A model generated the notes under the pieces. That model was not told where the DNA came from. It saw only the letters and a list, made by a program, of their open reading frames with translations, and made no database searches. The translations under genes and the position numbers were made by a program. Shown piece after piece: positions 7,768 through 15,482 of a stretch of DNA of 64,000 bases. This stretch comes from Micromonospora sp. CB01531 (lineage in GTDB: Bacteria > Actinomycetota > Actinomycetes > Mycobacteriales > Micromonosporaceae), in the NCBI RefSeq assembly GCF_001905095.1, contig NZ_LWLS01000083.1:186001-250000 (forward strand), read 5' to 3'. Every line of letters begins with the position of its first letter. Position 1 is the stretch's first letter.

Positions 7768-8217
7768 TCAGCCGGCGATGGCCAGGCCCGGCTGGGCAGC
7801 GACGGCCGGGTCGAACTCGGCCCAGACGCTCTGCCCGAGGCCGTCCCGTTCGACGCCCCAGCGGCTGGACAGGCCGGCGACGATGTGCAGGCCGCGCCCG
7901 TCGATCGCATCCGGGGTGGCCGCCCGGAGCAGCGGGCCCGAGGCGGAGCCGCCGTCGGTGACTCGGAGCTGTACGCAACGGCCGTCGGCCGTGGGCCGCA
8001 GCCGCCAGGCCACCCGGACCACGCCGCCGGGCAGCGGGTCGGCGTGCCGGACGGCGTTGCCCACCAGCTCGGCGAGGACCGCGACCAGGTCGGCCAGCAG
8101 GACCGGGGGGACGACGTCGGCCAACTCGCTGGCGAGCCGATGCCGGGCCAGGCGTGCACCGGTGGCGTGATGGGGCACCACCACGCACCACGACCGTTCG
8201 ACCGAACCCGTCGACAC
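7768..8217 (-). CDS. ATP-binding protein, anti-sigma regulatory factor type (HATPase_c_2)
   Basis: The 149-residue protein is a stand-alone GHKL ATPase of the SpoIIAB/RsbW-like group. The N-box is VLAELVGNAVRHADP, the G1 region is LRVTDGGSASGPL, and G2 is GRGLHIVAGLSSRWG. Such proteins bind a sigma factor or an anti-anti-sigma partner, or act as small Ser kinases. The start GTG 8217 has GGAAGGAA about 6 bases upstream. It follows the sensor kinase gene by only 31 bases on the same strand and is likely co-transcribed. No sigma factor or STAS protein is adjacent, so the partner is unknown. Confidence 0.85.
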   Translation of the reverse strand: MSTGSVERSWCVVVPHHATGARLARHRLASELADVVPPVLLADLVAVLAELVGNAVRHADPLPGGVVRVAWRLRPTADGRCVQLRVTDGGSASGPLLRAATPDAIDGRGLHIVAGLSSRWGVERDGLGQSVWAEFDPAVAAQPGLAIAG

Positions 8218-8248
8218 CGTGTTCCTTCCACCCCCCACTGCGCCCGGG

Positions 8249-9703
8249 TCACCCCCGGGGCAGCCGCACCTCTGCGACCGTACCCCCACCGGCCCTCGGT
8301 CGGAGGGATACCCATCCATTCTGCTGTTCAACGATCTGGCGGACTAGATACAGCCCCAGTCCGGCCCCCGGGTAGCGCCGGCGGTCACCGGACTCCCCCT
8401 GCCAGAACCGGTCGAACGCCCGTTCCACGTGTTCCGGCCGGATGCCGATGCCCCGGTCGGCGACCCGGAAGGCGACCATCCGGCCGCTCGCCTCGGCGGA
8501 CACCTCGATCGGGGTGTCCGGCAGCGAGTACTTCCCGGCGTTGGTGCTCAGCTCGGTGAGCACGGTGGCCAGGCTGTGCCGGTCACCGAGCGCCTTGGGC
8601 AGGTCGACCGGCAGGGCGAGGACGATTCGGTGCCGGACGTCCGCCGGCAGGTCCGACACCGCGGCCCGCAGCGCGTCGGCGAGGTCGAACGGCGCGGCCG
8701 GCTCCCCGCCGGGCCGGCTCTCGGTGGCCGCGGTGAGCAACCGGTCGACCAGCCGGGCCAGCTCGTTGGCCCGCTGCCCGATGATCCGGGCGGCGTGCCG
8801 CCGGTCCTCGTCGCTGAGCGACTCCCAGTGGTCGGTGAGGGTGTCCGCGTACCCCTTGATCACGGTGACCGGGGTACGCAGCTCGTGGCTGGTCACCGCG
8901 ACGAAGAGGTCCCGATCGTGGTCGCGGCGTTGCTGGTCGGTGATGTCGCGGAAGGTGACCACCCGCAGCGTGCCCGGGCCGGGCAGCTCCCCGGAGGTGA
9001 TCCGCAGCCAGCGGCCGTCCGGCATCCGGTGGTCGAGCACCTGCCCGGGCGGGGGCAGCGGGAACGGGAGCGGACGGTTCAGCGCGTCGGCGGGCGGGTG
9101 GCCCGTCACCTGGGCGGCCGCCGGGTTCCAGAGCCGTACGTGGTGTTCCCGGTCCACCACGGCCAGGCCGTCGGCGAGCGCCGCCACCACCGGGCCGTCG
9201 CCGTGCACCGGCAGGCCGGTCTGGTCGCCGTACATGTGGGCGATGCAGGCGGCGATGTAGCCGAGGACGGCGTGGTGGGAGTCGTCGAGCGTGGCGTCGG
9301 CCGGGTAGAGGGCGTGCAGGCTGCCCACGGTGTGGCCGCCGACCTCGGCCCGCGCCGCGATCATCCGGCGCAGGCCCCGCCCGGCCACCTCGTCGGCGAG
9401 CGCGCTCGGGATGCGGTCTACGCGGACCTCGCGTACCGGGGGGCCGGTGAGGAGGCAGACGGTGGCCGGGTCGGTGGCCGGCAGCGGGCGGCCGATGAGC
9501 GACTCGGCGGTGCCGGTCGCCGCGATCACCCGGCCGCCGGCGGGGGCGAACTCCACGAAGGCCAGGCTGGCCGCGCCGACGGCGGGCTGGACCACCCCGA
9601 GCAGCCGGGTGAGCACCGGCAGGCCGGACTGACCCGAGTTGATCATCTTGAGCACGCTGCCGTGGCCGGCGATGAGGGCGGCGTAGTCGGTTCGCTCCGG
9701 CAT
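8249..9703 (-). CDS. sensor histidine kinase with GAF and PAS domains
   Basis: This encodes 484 residues with no membrane segment, so it is a cytoplasmic kinase. Order of parts: GAF-like sensor (about 25-160), PAS (about 170-260, with LADGLAVVDREHHVRLWNPA), then HisKA with phosphoacceptor His273 in VTSHELRTPV. The HATPase shows its N-box (TELSTNAGKYS), G1 (DRGIGI), F-box (FDRFWQ) and G2 (GAGLGLYLV). No response regulator is adjacent; the next gene downstream is a lone ATPase. ATG 9703 is used because the GAF region begins soon after it and the longer frame runs through the GDPD gene. Confidence 0.9.
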   Translation of the reverse strand: MPERTDYAALIAGHGSVLKMINSGQSGLPVLTRLLGVVQPAVGAASLAFVEFAPAGGRVIAATGTAESLIGRPLPATDPATVCLLTGPPVREVRVDRIPSALADEVAGRGLRRMIAARAEVGGHTVGSLHALYPADATLDDSHHAVLGYIAACIAHMYGDQTGLPVHGDGPVVAALADGLAVVDREHHVRLWNPAAAQVTGHPPADALNRPLPFPLPPPGQVLDHRMPDGRWLRITSGELPGPGTLRVVTFRDITDQQRRDHDRDLFVAVTSHELRTPVTVIKGYADTLTDHWESLSDEDRRHAARIIGQRANELARLVDRLLTAATESRPGGEPAAPFDLADALRAAVSDLPADVRHRIVLALPVDLPKALGDRHSLATVLTELSTNAGKYSLPDTPIEVSAEASGRMVAFRVADRGIGIRPEHVERAFDRFWQGESGDRRRYPGAGLGLYLVRQIVEQQNGWVSLRPRAGGGTVAEVRLPRG

Positions 9704-9786
9704 GTCCCGAGTGTGCCGCGCCGACCGGTCCGGGAACACCCCTCGCCCGGGCGGGTGGGACCGGCGGTGGGGCGGCGCGACCCGGC

Positions 9787-10578
9787 TCAACGGCCCAGCC
9801 GGGCCAGCGCCCGGGCGGGCCGGTCGGTGATCACGCCGTCCACCCCGGCGGACAGCACCAGTTCCAGGTCCGCCGGCTCGTTCACCGTCCAGACGTAGAC
9901 CTGGTTGCCGGCGGCCCGCAGCGCGGGGACGAGCTGTGGCCGGGCCCGGACCAGGCCGATCCCCGGGCCGGCGATCCGGGTGCCGAACGGCAGCCGACCC
10001 AGCCGCAGCCAGCGCGGGAGCACCTCCAGCAGCAGCACGGTGGGCAGGCCGGGCGCGAGGTCGCGGATCCGGCGTACGGCGAGCGCCGAGAAGGACATCA
10101 CGGTGACCCGGACCGGATCGTCCGGTCCCGGGTCGGCCAGGCCGTACCGGCGCAGCAGGCCGACCAGTCGGCGTTCCACGTCCCCGCCGTACCGGGAGGG
10201 GTGCTTGGTCTCGATCAGCAGCCGGACCGGCCGACCGGCGGCCAGCACGGCGTCGAGCAGCCGTTCCAGGGTGAGCAGCCGGGTGTGCGACTCGTCGAGC
10301 GGTTCGTCCCCTTCGGCCGCCATGCCGCCGGGATGCCAGGAACCGAAGTCCAGCAGCTCCAGCTCGGCGAGCGTACGTGCACTGACCAGCCCGTGACCGT
10401 TGCTGGTCCGGTCCAGCCGGCGATCGTGCACGCAGACCAGATGGCCGTCCCGGGTCAGCCGGACGTCGCACTCCAGCCCGTCGGCGCCCTCGTCGAGCGC
10501 GCGCAGATACGCGGCGAGAGTGTGCTCGGGCAGGTCGTACGAGGATCCGCGGTGCGCGAACACCAGAGGCGTGGTCAT
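9787..10578 (-). CDS. glycerophosphodiester phosphodiesterase family protein
   Basis: The protein has 263 residues, the single-domain GDPD length. It should hydrolyse glycerophosphodiesters to glycerol-3-phosphate plus an alcohol. The N-terminal FAHRGSSYDLPEHTLAAY holds the general acid/base His9 and Arg10. The metal-binding GLECDVRLTRDGHLVCVHD follows at about 35-53. A C-terminal VYVWTVNEPADLELVL completes the TIM barrel. No signal peptide is seen. It follows the rhodanese gene by 13 bases and is probably its operon partner. Confidence 0.93.
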   Translation of the reverse strand: MTTPLVFAHRGSSYDLPEHTLAAYLRALDEGADGLECDVRLTRDGHLVCVHDRRLDRTSNGHGLVSARTLAELELLDFGSWHPGGMAAEGDEPLDESHTRLLTLERLLDAVLAAGRPVRLLIETKHPSRYGGDVERRLVGLLRRYGLADPGPDDPVRVTVMSFSALAVRRIRDLAPGLPTVLLLEVLPRWLRLGRLPFGTRIAGPGIGLVRARPQLVPALRAAGNQVYVWTVNEPADLELVLSAGVDGVITDRPARALARLGR

Positions 10579-10591
10579 GCCGCCCGACTCC

Positions 10592-10927
10592 TCAGGCGAC
10601 CCGGCCCGGCTGCCCGTCGTCGGTGACCACCGGGCGGCCCGCGGCGGCCCAGTCGCCCATCCCGCCCTCGACGTTGCGCACCTGGTCCCAGCCGTTGCGC
10701 AGCAGGTACGCGACGACCTGCGCGGACCGCCCGCCGGAGCGGCAGATCACCGCCACCTCGCGGTCGTCCGGCACCTCGGCCAGCCGGCCGGGCAGCTCGG
10801 TCATCGGCAGGTGGTGGGCGGCGGGCGCATGGCCGGCGGCCCACTCGTCGTCCTCCCGGACGTCGAGCAGGTAGGTGTCGTCGGGCACGGCCGACGCGGG
10901 CACGCTGGGAACCTGGGGTCCGAACAC
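10592..10927 (-). CDS. single-domain rhodanese-like sulfurtransferase
   Basis: The 111-residue protein is one rhodanese domain. LLDVREDDEWAAGHAPAAHH gives the CH2A-like strand. The active loop is CRSGGRSAQV with the catalytic Cys near residue 62. GWDQVRNVEGGMGDWAAAG is the family's C-terminal signature. It would move sulfane sulfur from a donor to a thiol acceptor. The GTG start at 10927 lies 8 bases after TAGGCT, suggesting leaderless expression. The GDPD gene follows after 13 bases. Confidence 0.93.
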   Translation of the reverse strand: MFGPQVPSVPASAVPDDTYLLDVREDDEWAAGHAPAAHHLPMTELPGRLAEVPDDREVAVICRSGGRSAQVVAYLLRNGWDQVRNVEGGMGDWAAAGRPVVTDDGQPGRVA

Positions 10928-10935
10928 GGCTACCT

Positions 10936-10941
10936 AGCCTA
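10936..10941 (-). promoter_or_regulatory. -10 box upstream of the rhodanese gene
   Basis: TAGGCT on the minus strand, 8 bases before GTG 10927, with no SD between. It is the apparent start of the rhodanese-GDPD transcription unit. Confidence 0.4.
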
Positions 10942-10955
10942 GACCGCGATTCCGC

Positions 10956-11894
10956 TCAGAGCCGGTTGACCCAGCGGGGATTCGCCCCGGCCCATTCCGG
11001 CATCCGGGTGTCCCGCACCGCGTCGAAGAGGCCGTTGCCGCCGTTGTCCAGCACCACGTAGGAGACCTCGCCGATGGTCTGCGGATACGAGGGCACCTGC
11101 ACCCCGTGCAGCGCGTCCGGGGGCAGCGACCGGAGCGCGAAGAGCAGATCCTCCAGCGCTACGCCGTTGGTGTCCACGGTCAGCGCGCCGCCGACCGCCC
11201 GGATCACCCGGTCCAGCTGCACCGGATCGTTGCGCAGGTGCGTCTCGCCGGCCTTGTCGAGCACCGCGCGGAGCATCTGCTGCTGGTGGCGCTGCCGATC
11301 GTAGTCGCCGTCGGGCAGGTCGTAGCGCTGGCGGACGTAGTCCAGGGTCCGGGCGCCGTCCATCTGCTGGCAGCCGGGGGTGAACAGGGTCTTGGTGTGG
11401 ATCGAGCGGACCTCGGTGTCGACGCACATCCGGATTCCACCGAGCAGATCGATGACCTGCTTGAAACCGGAGAAGTCGACCAGCGCGGCGCCGTCGAAGC
11501 GCAGGCCGGTGAGCTGGCCCAGGGTGGCGGAGAGCAGCCGGGCGCCGGCCTCACCGCCGCCGCCGTGCTCGTACGCCGCGTTGACCTTGTCCTGGCCGCC
11601 GCCGTAGCCGGGCGCCGCCGGGATGGCGACCAGCAGGTCGCGCGGGATGGAGATCAGGTACGCCTGCCGCATCCCGGCCGGGACGTGCACGATCAGGATG
11701 CTGTCCGAGCGCTGGTCCTCGGGATTGGCCCCGGGCCGGTGGTCGGAGCCGATCAGCAGGTAGTTGAGCCCGCGGGACAGGTCGGTACGCGGCTGCCGGG
11801 CGGCCGGGGCGAGCAGTTGCTGCTTCTCCACCGTGTGGTCGTACCGGTTGGTGAGCCAGTGCAGCCCCGCCACGCCGAGCGTGGCGAGCAGCAC
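10956..11894 (-). CDS. LCP family protein (LytR-CpsA-Psr), first of three
   Basis: LCP enzymes transfer wall polymers from lipid carriers to peptidoglycan outside the membrane. The catalytic block is clear: LLIGSDHRPGANPEDQRSDS, then AYLISIPRDLLVAIP, and the C-terminal LDYVRQRYDLPDGDYDRQRH with conserved Arg residues. The first ATG/GTG in frame is GTG 11894, but it falls in the middle of the predicted membrane helix. The frame stays open upstream, encoding a basic tail and the start of the helix, back to an SD-like GGGGGAGG at 11985-11992. That SD is followed by GTC rather than GTG (11979-11981). The true start is therefore unresolved and the protein is probably about 340 residues. Confidence 0.88.
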   Translation of the reverse strand: MLLATLGVAGLHWLTNRYDHTVEKQQLLAPAARQPRTDLSRGLNYLLIGSDHRPGANPEDQRSDSILIVHVPAGMRQAYLISIPRDLLVAIPAAPGYGGGQDKVNAAYEHGGGGEAGARLLSATLGQLTGLRFDGAALVDFSGFKQVIDLLGGIRMCVDTEVRSIHTKTLFTPGCQQMDGARTLDYVRQRYDLPDGDYDRQRHQQQMLRAVLDKAGETHLRNDPVQLDRVIRAVGGALTVDTNGVALEDLLFALRSLPPDALHGVQVPSYPQTIGEVSYVVLDNGGNGLFDAVRDTRMPEWAGANPRWVNRL

Positions 11895-12039
11895 CAGGGC
11901 GAGGCCGGTGCCGAGGAGGAACCGGGGCCAGCGGACGGGTCGACCCCGTCCGCGTCTGGTCCGTCCCGGCCTGAACGTGACAGTCCTCCCCCGCAGCCCT
12001 GACGTGAGACCCGCTCACCTCAGGCTACGGGGCTGAGCC

Positions 12040-12075
12040 CCCGCGGTGGCCGGCTTTCGCCGCAGCCACCGTGGG
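12040..12075 (-). terminator. terminator hairpin after the second LCP gene
   Basis: A nested stem (CCCGCGGTGGC with CGGC-TTTC-GCCG inside, closing on GCCACCGTGGG, one G-T wobble and a CA bulge) lies 7 bases past the stop at 12082 on the minus strand. Confidence 0.6.
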
Positions 12076-12081
12076 TCAGGC

Positions 12082-13275
12082 TCATTTCCGGGTGGAGAGG
12101 ACCTCCGGGTTCGCGGCGACGAAGTCGGCGAGCTTGTCCTCCTTGACCGCCTTGAACATGTCCAGACTGAGCGGGCTGAGCAGCTCGAACTTCTTGTCCG
12201 CCGAGGAGTTGTAGGTGCCGGCGTTCGTGCGCAGGGTGACCAGGTCGTTGCCGCTGAGGCCCTTGAGGGTGAAGATGAAGTTTTCGATCTTCACGCCGCC
12301 GATGTCCAGCATGAGCGACTCGCCGGCCGCCTTGATCAGCTGGTTTAGCTTGATCGGGTTGGTCAGCATGCCGCTCTCGGTGGCCTTCTTCGCCATCGCC
12401 TTGATCAGCTGCTGCTGGTTCTGCTGCCGGTCGTAGTCGCTGTTCGGCAGGCCGTAGCGCTGCCGGGCGAAGTCGAGGGCCTCCCAGCCCTCCATCTCCT
12501 TGCAGCCCTTCTTGTGCACCACCGGCGTCATCGGCTTGCCGAGCTTCTCGGCGTCCGAGTTCCACCTCGGCCTGCCGTCGACGAACGACATGTGCTTGGA
12601 GGTGACCTCGTGGTTGACGCAGATCCGGACGGTGCCGAGCGCGTCGATGACCTTCTTGAAGCCGCCGAAGTTGATGATCGCCGCGCCGTCGAAGCTGATC
12701 CCGGTCATCTGCTTGATGGTCTTGGCCATCATCTGCGCACCACCCTCCCAGCCGCCACCGTTCTGGGCACCGAACTGGAAGGCTGCGTTGATCTTGTCGG
12801 TGCCGCGCCCCGGGATGTCCGCCTTGGTGTCCCGGGGGATGGAGATCAGGTACGCCTGGTCGTGGCTGGCAGGAATGTGCAGGATGATGATGCTGTCCGA
12901 CCGCACGTCGTCGGCGGCCCAGCTCGCCCGGGCGTCGACGCCGAGCAGCAGCATGTCGATCGGGCCGTCCAGGTTCTTGCCGCCCTCGGCCTCGCTCTTG
13001 CCCGCGTCGCCGAGCAGGCTGCCCTGCTTGATGTTGCTGGTGGCCTGGCCGATCACCGCCTTGCTCCCGACGATCGCGACGCCGCTGGTCATCATCAGCA
13101 CCGCGCCGAAGATCAGCGTGAGCCGGGCCCAGAGCGGGTCCTTGCGCTTGGTCCGCCGCTTCCGGTTGCCGGGGCCGCGACCGCCCGGACCGGGCTGGGT
13201 GGGGATGATTGGCGGCACCCGCCCGGGTGCGCCGGGATCCAGTGACGGAGGGCGACGGCTGGTCTGAACCGGCAT
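12082..13275 (-). CDS. LCP family protein (LytR-CpsA-Psr), second of three
   Basis: The 397-residue protein is a type II membrane enzyme. A Pro/Arg-rich cytoplasmic tail (1-50) ends in a basic NRKRRTKRKD, then one membrane helix (about 55-75), then the extracellular LCP domain. Visible catalytic-core elements are MLLLGVDARASWAADDVRSD, AYLISIPRDTKADIP and LDFARQRYGLPNSDYDRQQN. A roughly 20-residue insertion with KHMSFVDGRPRW precedes the VRQRY-type motif. ATG 13275 has GGAG about 6 bases upstream; the frame extends to 13506 but without homology. It is expected to attach a glycopolymer to the wall; which one is unknown. Confidence 0.92.
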   Translation of the reverse strand: MPVQTSRRPPSLDPGAPGRVPPIIPTQPGPGGRGPGNRKRRTKRKDPLWARLTLIFGAVLMMTSGVAIVGSKAVIGQATSNIKQGSLLGDAGKSEAEGGKNLDGPIDMLLLGVDARASWAADDVRSDSIIILHIPASHDQAYLISIPRDTKADIPGRGTDKINAAFQFGAQNGGGWEGGAQMMAKTIKQMTGISFDGAAIINFGGFKKVIDALGTVRICVNHEVTSKHMSFVDGRPRWNSDAEKLGKPMTPVVHKKGCKEMEGWEALDFARQRYGLPNSDYDRQQNQQQLIKAMAKKATESGMLTNPIKLNQLIKAAGESLMLDIGGVKIENFIFTLKGLSGNDLVTLRTNAGTYNSSADKKFELLSPLSLDMFKAVKEDKLADFVAANPEVLSTRK

Positions 13276-13510
13276 GCGTGCTCCAGCTCGATGATCAGGT
13301 TGACTGCGCCATTCTACGGATCGCATGTCAATCGAGCGACCCTGCATGGCAGGCAATTTCTCCAAACATCGCAATGCCCTCGCCCGGCTGATACAAAAAG
13401 ATGAGCCCTGTTCTGGCCGAACGGTCGGTGACTCAAAGTTGCCGGTGGCAGCCGGCGAAACACGGTCGGGGCCTGCCGGCCGGGAGTTGTGGTGGCAGAA
13501 GGTCAACCTC

Positions 13511-13548
13511 GGCCGGGTCCCGGCGGTGCTGACGGCCGGGACCCGGCC
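13511..13548 (-). terminator. terminator hairpin after the I36-like gene
   Basis: A perfect 14-bp stem (GGCCGGGTCCCGGC / GCCGGGACCCGGCC) with a 10-base loop lies 8 bases beyond the stop codon at 13557 on the minus strand. Confidence 0.75.
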
Positions 13549-13556
13549 CGGCTGTG

Positions 13557-13955
13557 TCAGGCGACGGGGACCTTGATGGTGCTACCGCAGGATGATGACG
13601 AGTCGATGCGGATCCCATTGGTGACCCCGTAGTAGCCGACATCGTAGATCGTGTTCGGCGTACCGGCGGGCATGCACCGCACAAGCCCGTTGGTGTACCG
13701 GACGAAGACCACGTCGTCGTTCCGGCTGTTCACGCCGTAGGCGACGTCGGCGCCATCCGATACCGACTGGAAGGTCGAGGTTACGACCTGGTAGCGGTGC
13801 ATCATGACCTTGTTGAAGTCGTAGAGGCAGGTGTACGGATAGGGGCAGTTGAGGGCGGCGGCCTCGGCGGGTGTGGCGGTGGCGGTTACTGCGGCCCCGG
13901 ACATGAGCGTGCCAGCCGCCACCACCCGCAATGCCTTCCGCAATTTGTTTGCCAT
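13557..13955 (-). CDS. secreted peptidase inhibitor family I36-like protein
   Basis: This is a small 132-residue exported protein. The Sec signal peptide has a basic start (MANKLRKALRVV), a hydrophobic core and an ATPAEAAA cleavage region near residue 33. The mature part has four cysteines. It shows the short CPYPYTCLYDF motif and the aromatic beta-strand pattern of the I36/SMPI-like crystallin-fold family, common as small secreted proteins in actinomycetes. Protease inhibition is a family-level inference only. A near-consensus promoter lies at 14090-14118 and a strong terminator follows, so it is a single-gene unit. It sits between two LCP genes. Confidence 0.65.
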   Translation of the reverse strand: MANKLRKALRVVAAGTLMSGAAVTATATPAEAAALNCPYPYTCLYDFNKVMMHRYQVVTSTFQSVSDGADVAYGVNSRNDDVVFVRYTNGLVRCMPAGTPNTIYDVGYYGVTNGIRIDSSSSCGSTIKVPVA

Positions 13956-14089
13956 CGGTTCTCCTGTTCCCCGTTATGGCAGGGCCCGTTCACCCGTATG
14001 AAAATGCGCTGCGTGGCCCATCGCGCCGCTGTTTGGCCATTCCGGAACGAGTCCTGCAGATCACCGGTGTCCGCGATCGGGACCTGCCG

Positions 14090-14118
14090 ATCCTAAGATG
14101 ATCTTTGAGAAAGGTCAA
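14090..14118 (-). promoter_or_regulatory. near-consensus housekeeping promoter for the I36-like gene
   Basis: On the minus strand TTGACC (14113-14118) and TAGGAT (14090-14095) are separated by exactly 17 bases, the best sigma-70-type match I found in the window. The surrounding DNA is unusually AT-rich for this genome. The transcription start would lie near 14083, leaving a 5' leader of about 125 bases before ATG 13955. Confidence 0.7.
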
Positions 14119-14182
14119 TGGCTTCGATGCTTTTGATTGGAAATCATCGATGCATGGCTGGTCGTGTTGCCGGGAAGCGGGA

Positions 14183-15409
14183 TCAGTTGCCGGTGGTGTC
14201 GCCCGGCTGGTTGGCCTTCACCCACTCCGTCATCGTGTCCGACCCGATGGCCTGGTACATGGCCAGCGCCTTCTCCCGGTCGGAGACCACCACCGACTGG
14301 CCGTCGATGGTCTGGCCGCCCAGGTTCGGGCTGGTGATGAAGGTCAGGTTCTCGCCTCGCAGGTTCCGGAACTCCAACGCCATGTCGGTCAACGAGAAAC
14401 CCTGGTCGACGGTGACCGCGGCGGTCACCGCCTTGAGGAAGGCGTTCAGCTTCTTCGGGTTGGTCAGGGTGCCGGTGCTGGCCGCCTTGTCCATCAGCGC
14501 CTTGAGGAACTCCTGCTGGTGGCGCATCCGGGCGAAGTCACCCTCGGGGAACTGCTTGCGCTGCCGCACCCAGTCGAGGGCCTCGGCGCCGTTCATGTGG
14601 TTAACGCCCTTGGTGAACTTCCGGTACGGCTTGTGGATCGAGGTGATCGTCCGCTCCACCTTCAGGTCGACCCCGCCGAGGGCGTCGGTGACCTCCTTGA
14701 ACCCGGCGAAGTCGATCGCCATGACGTGGTCGATCCGCACGTCGCTGAAGCACTCCACGGTCTTCACCGCGAGTGGCAGGCCGCCGAACGCGAACGCGGC
14801 GTTCACCTTGTTGCGCTGGCCGGAGTCGCAGGACGCGCCCGCGTTCTGCGGGATCGGCACGTACAGGTCGCGGGGGATGGAGACCAGGTAGGCCGTCTTG
14901 TGGTCGGCCGGGATGTGCATGAGGATCATGGTGTCCGCGCGCCACTCGCCGGCCTTGTCCATCGGCGCGTCCGGGTCCCGGGAGTCGGTGCCGACCATCA
15001 GGATGTTGAGCGCCCCGTCGACCTTCTTGGCGGGCCGTCCGCCCGTGATCGCCGAGAAGGGGTCGGTCCGGGCCAGATCGTTGTCGAGGTTGCGCGCGTA
15101 GAGCCAGGCACCCGCGCCGCCGAGCAGCGCCAGCACCAGCACCGCGACGCCCGCCACCAGGCCGATGCGCCCCCAGCGCGGGCGCGGTCCGGGCCGGCGC
15201 GGAGCGCCGGGACCGCCCGGGCCGCCCGGCCCGGCGGGTCCACCGGGGCCGCCGGAGCGAGGCTGCTCCTCGTCGTACGACGGGTACCGGCTGGCGTCGG
15301 TCGGGCGGGCGCGCCCGGTGGTGCTCCGACCGGGGCCGGGCACCTGGGCGCGTCCCGCGCTCCGACTGACGTACGGGAAGGGATCGTCGGCAGACGTGGT
15401 CGCTGACAT
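14183..15409 (-). CDS. LCP family protein (LytR-CpsA-Psr), third of three
   Basis: This is a 408-residue type II membrane protein. The long cytoplasmic N terminus ends in a Gly/Pro repeat tract (about 68-92) and a basic stretch. One transmembrane helix follows (about 97-117), then the LCP domain: ILMVGTDSRDPDAPMDKAGE, AYLVSIPRDLYVPIP, and LDWVRQRKQFPEGDFARMRH. ATG 15409 follows TACCCT by 6 bases. The predicted role is glycopolymer transfer to peptidoglycan. It is transcribed in the same direction as the other two LCP genes but separated from them by the I36-like gene and its own promoter and terminator. Confidence 0.92.
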   Translation of the reverse strand: MSATTSADDPFPYVSRSAGRAQVPGPGRSTTGRARPTDASRYPSYDEEQPRSGGPGGPAGPGGPGGPGAPRRPGPRPRWGRIGLVAGVAVLVLALLGGAGAWLYARNLDNDLARTDPFSAITGGRPAKKVDGALNILMVGTDSRDPDAPMDKAGEWRADTMILMHIPADHKTAYLVSIPRDLYVPIPQNAGASCDSGQRNKVNAAFAFGGLPLAVKTVECFSDVRIDHVMAIDFAGFKEVTDALGGVDLKVERTITSIHKPYRKFTKGVNHMNGAEALDWVRQRKQFPEGDFARMRHQQEFLKALMDKAASTGTLTNPKKLNAFLKAVTAAVTVDQGFSLTDMALEFRNLRGENLTFITSPNLGGQTIDGQSVVVSDREKALAMYQAIGSDTMTEWVKANQPGDTTGN

Positions 15410-15415
15410 GTACCG

Positions 15416-15421
15416 AGGGTA
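15416..15421 (-). promoter_or_regulatory. -10 box of a leaderless LCP promoter
   Basis: TACCCT on the minus strand, 6 bases before ATG 15409, with no SD. It supports this ATG over the longer frame from 15454. Confidence 0.45.
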
Positions 15422-15482
15422 GGTCGGTGGCGCCAGTGCCCCCGTCAAGGGCAACGGGGTGTCAGCGTCCTCCCAGCCGGGG

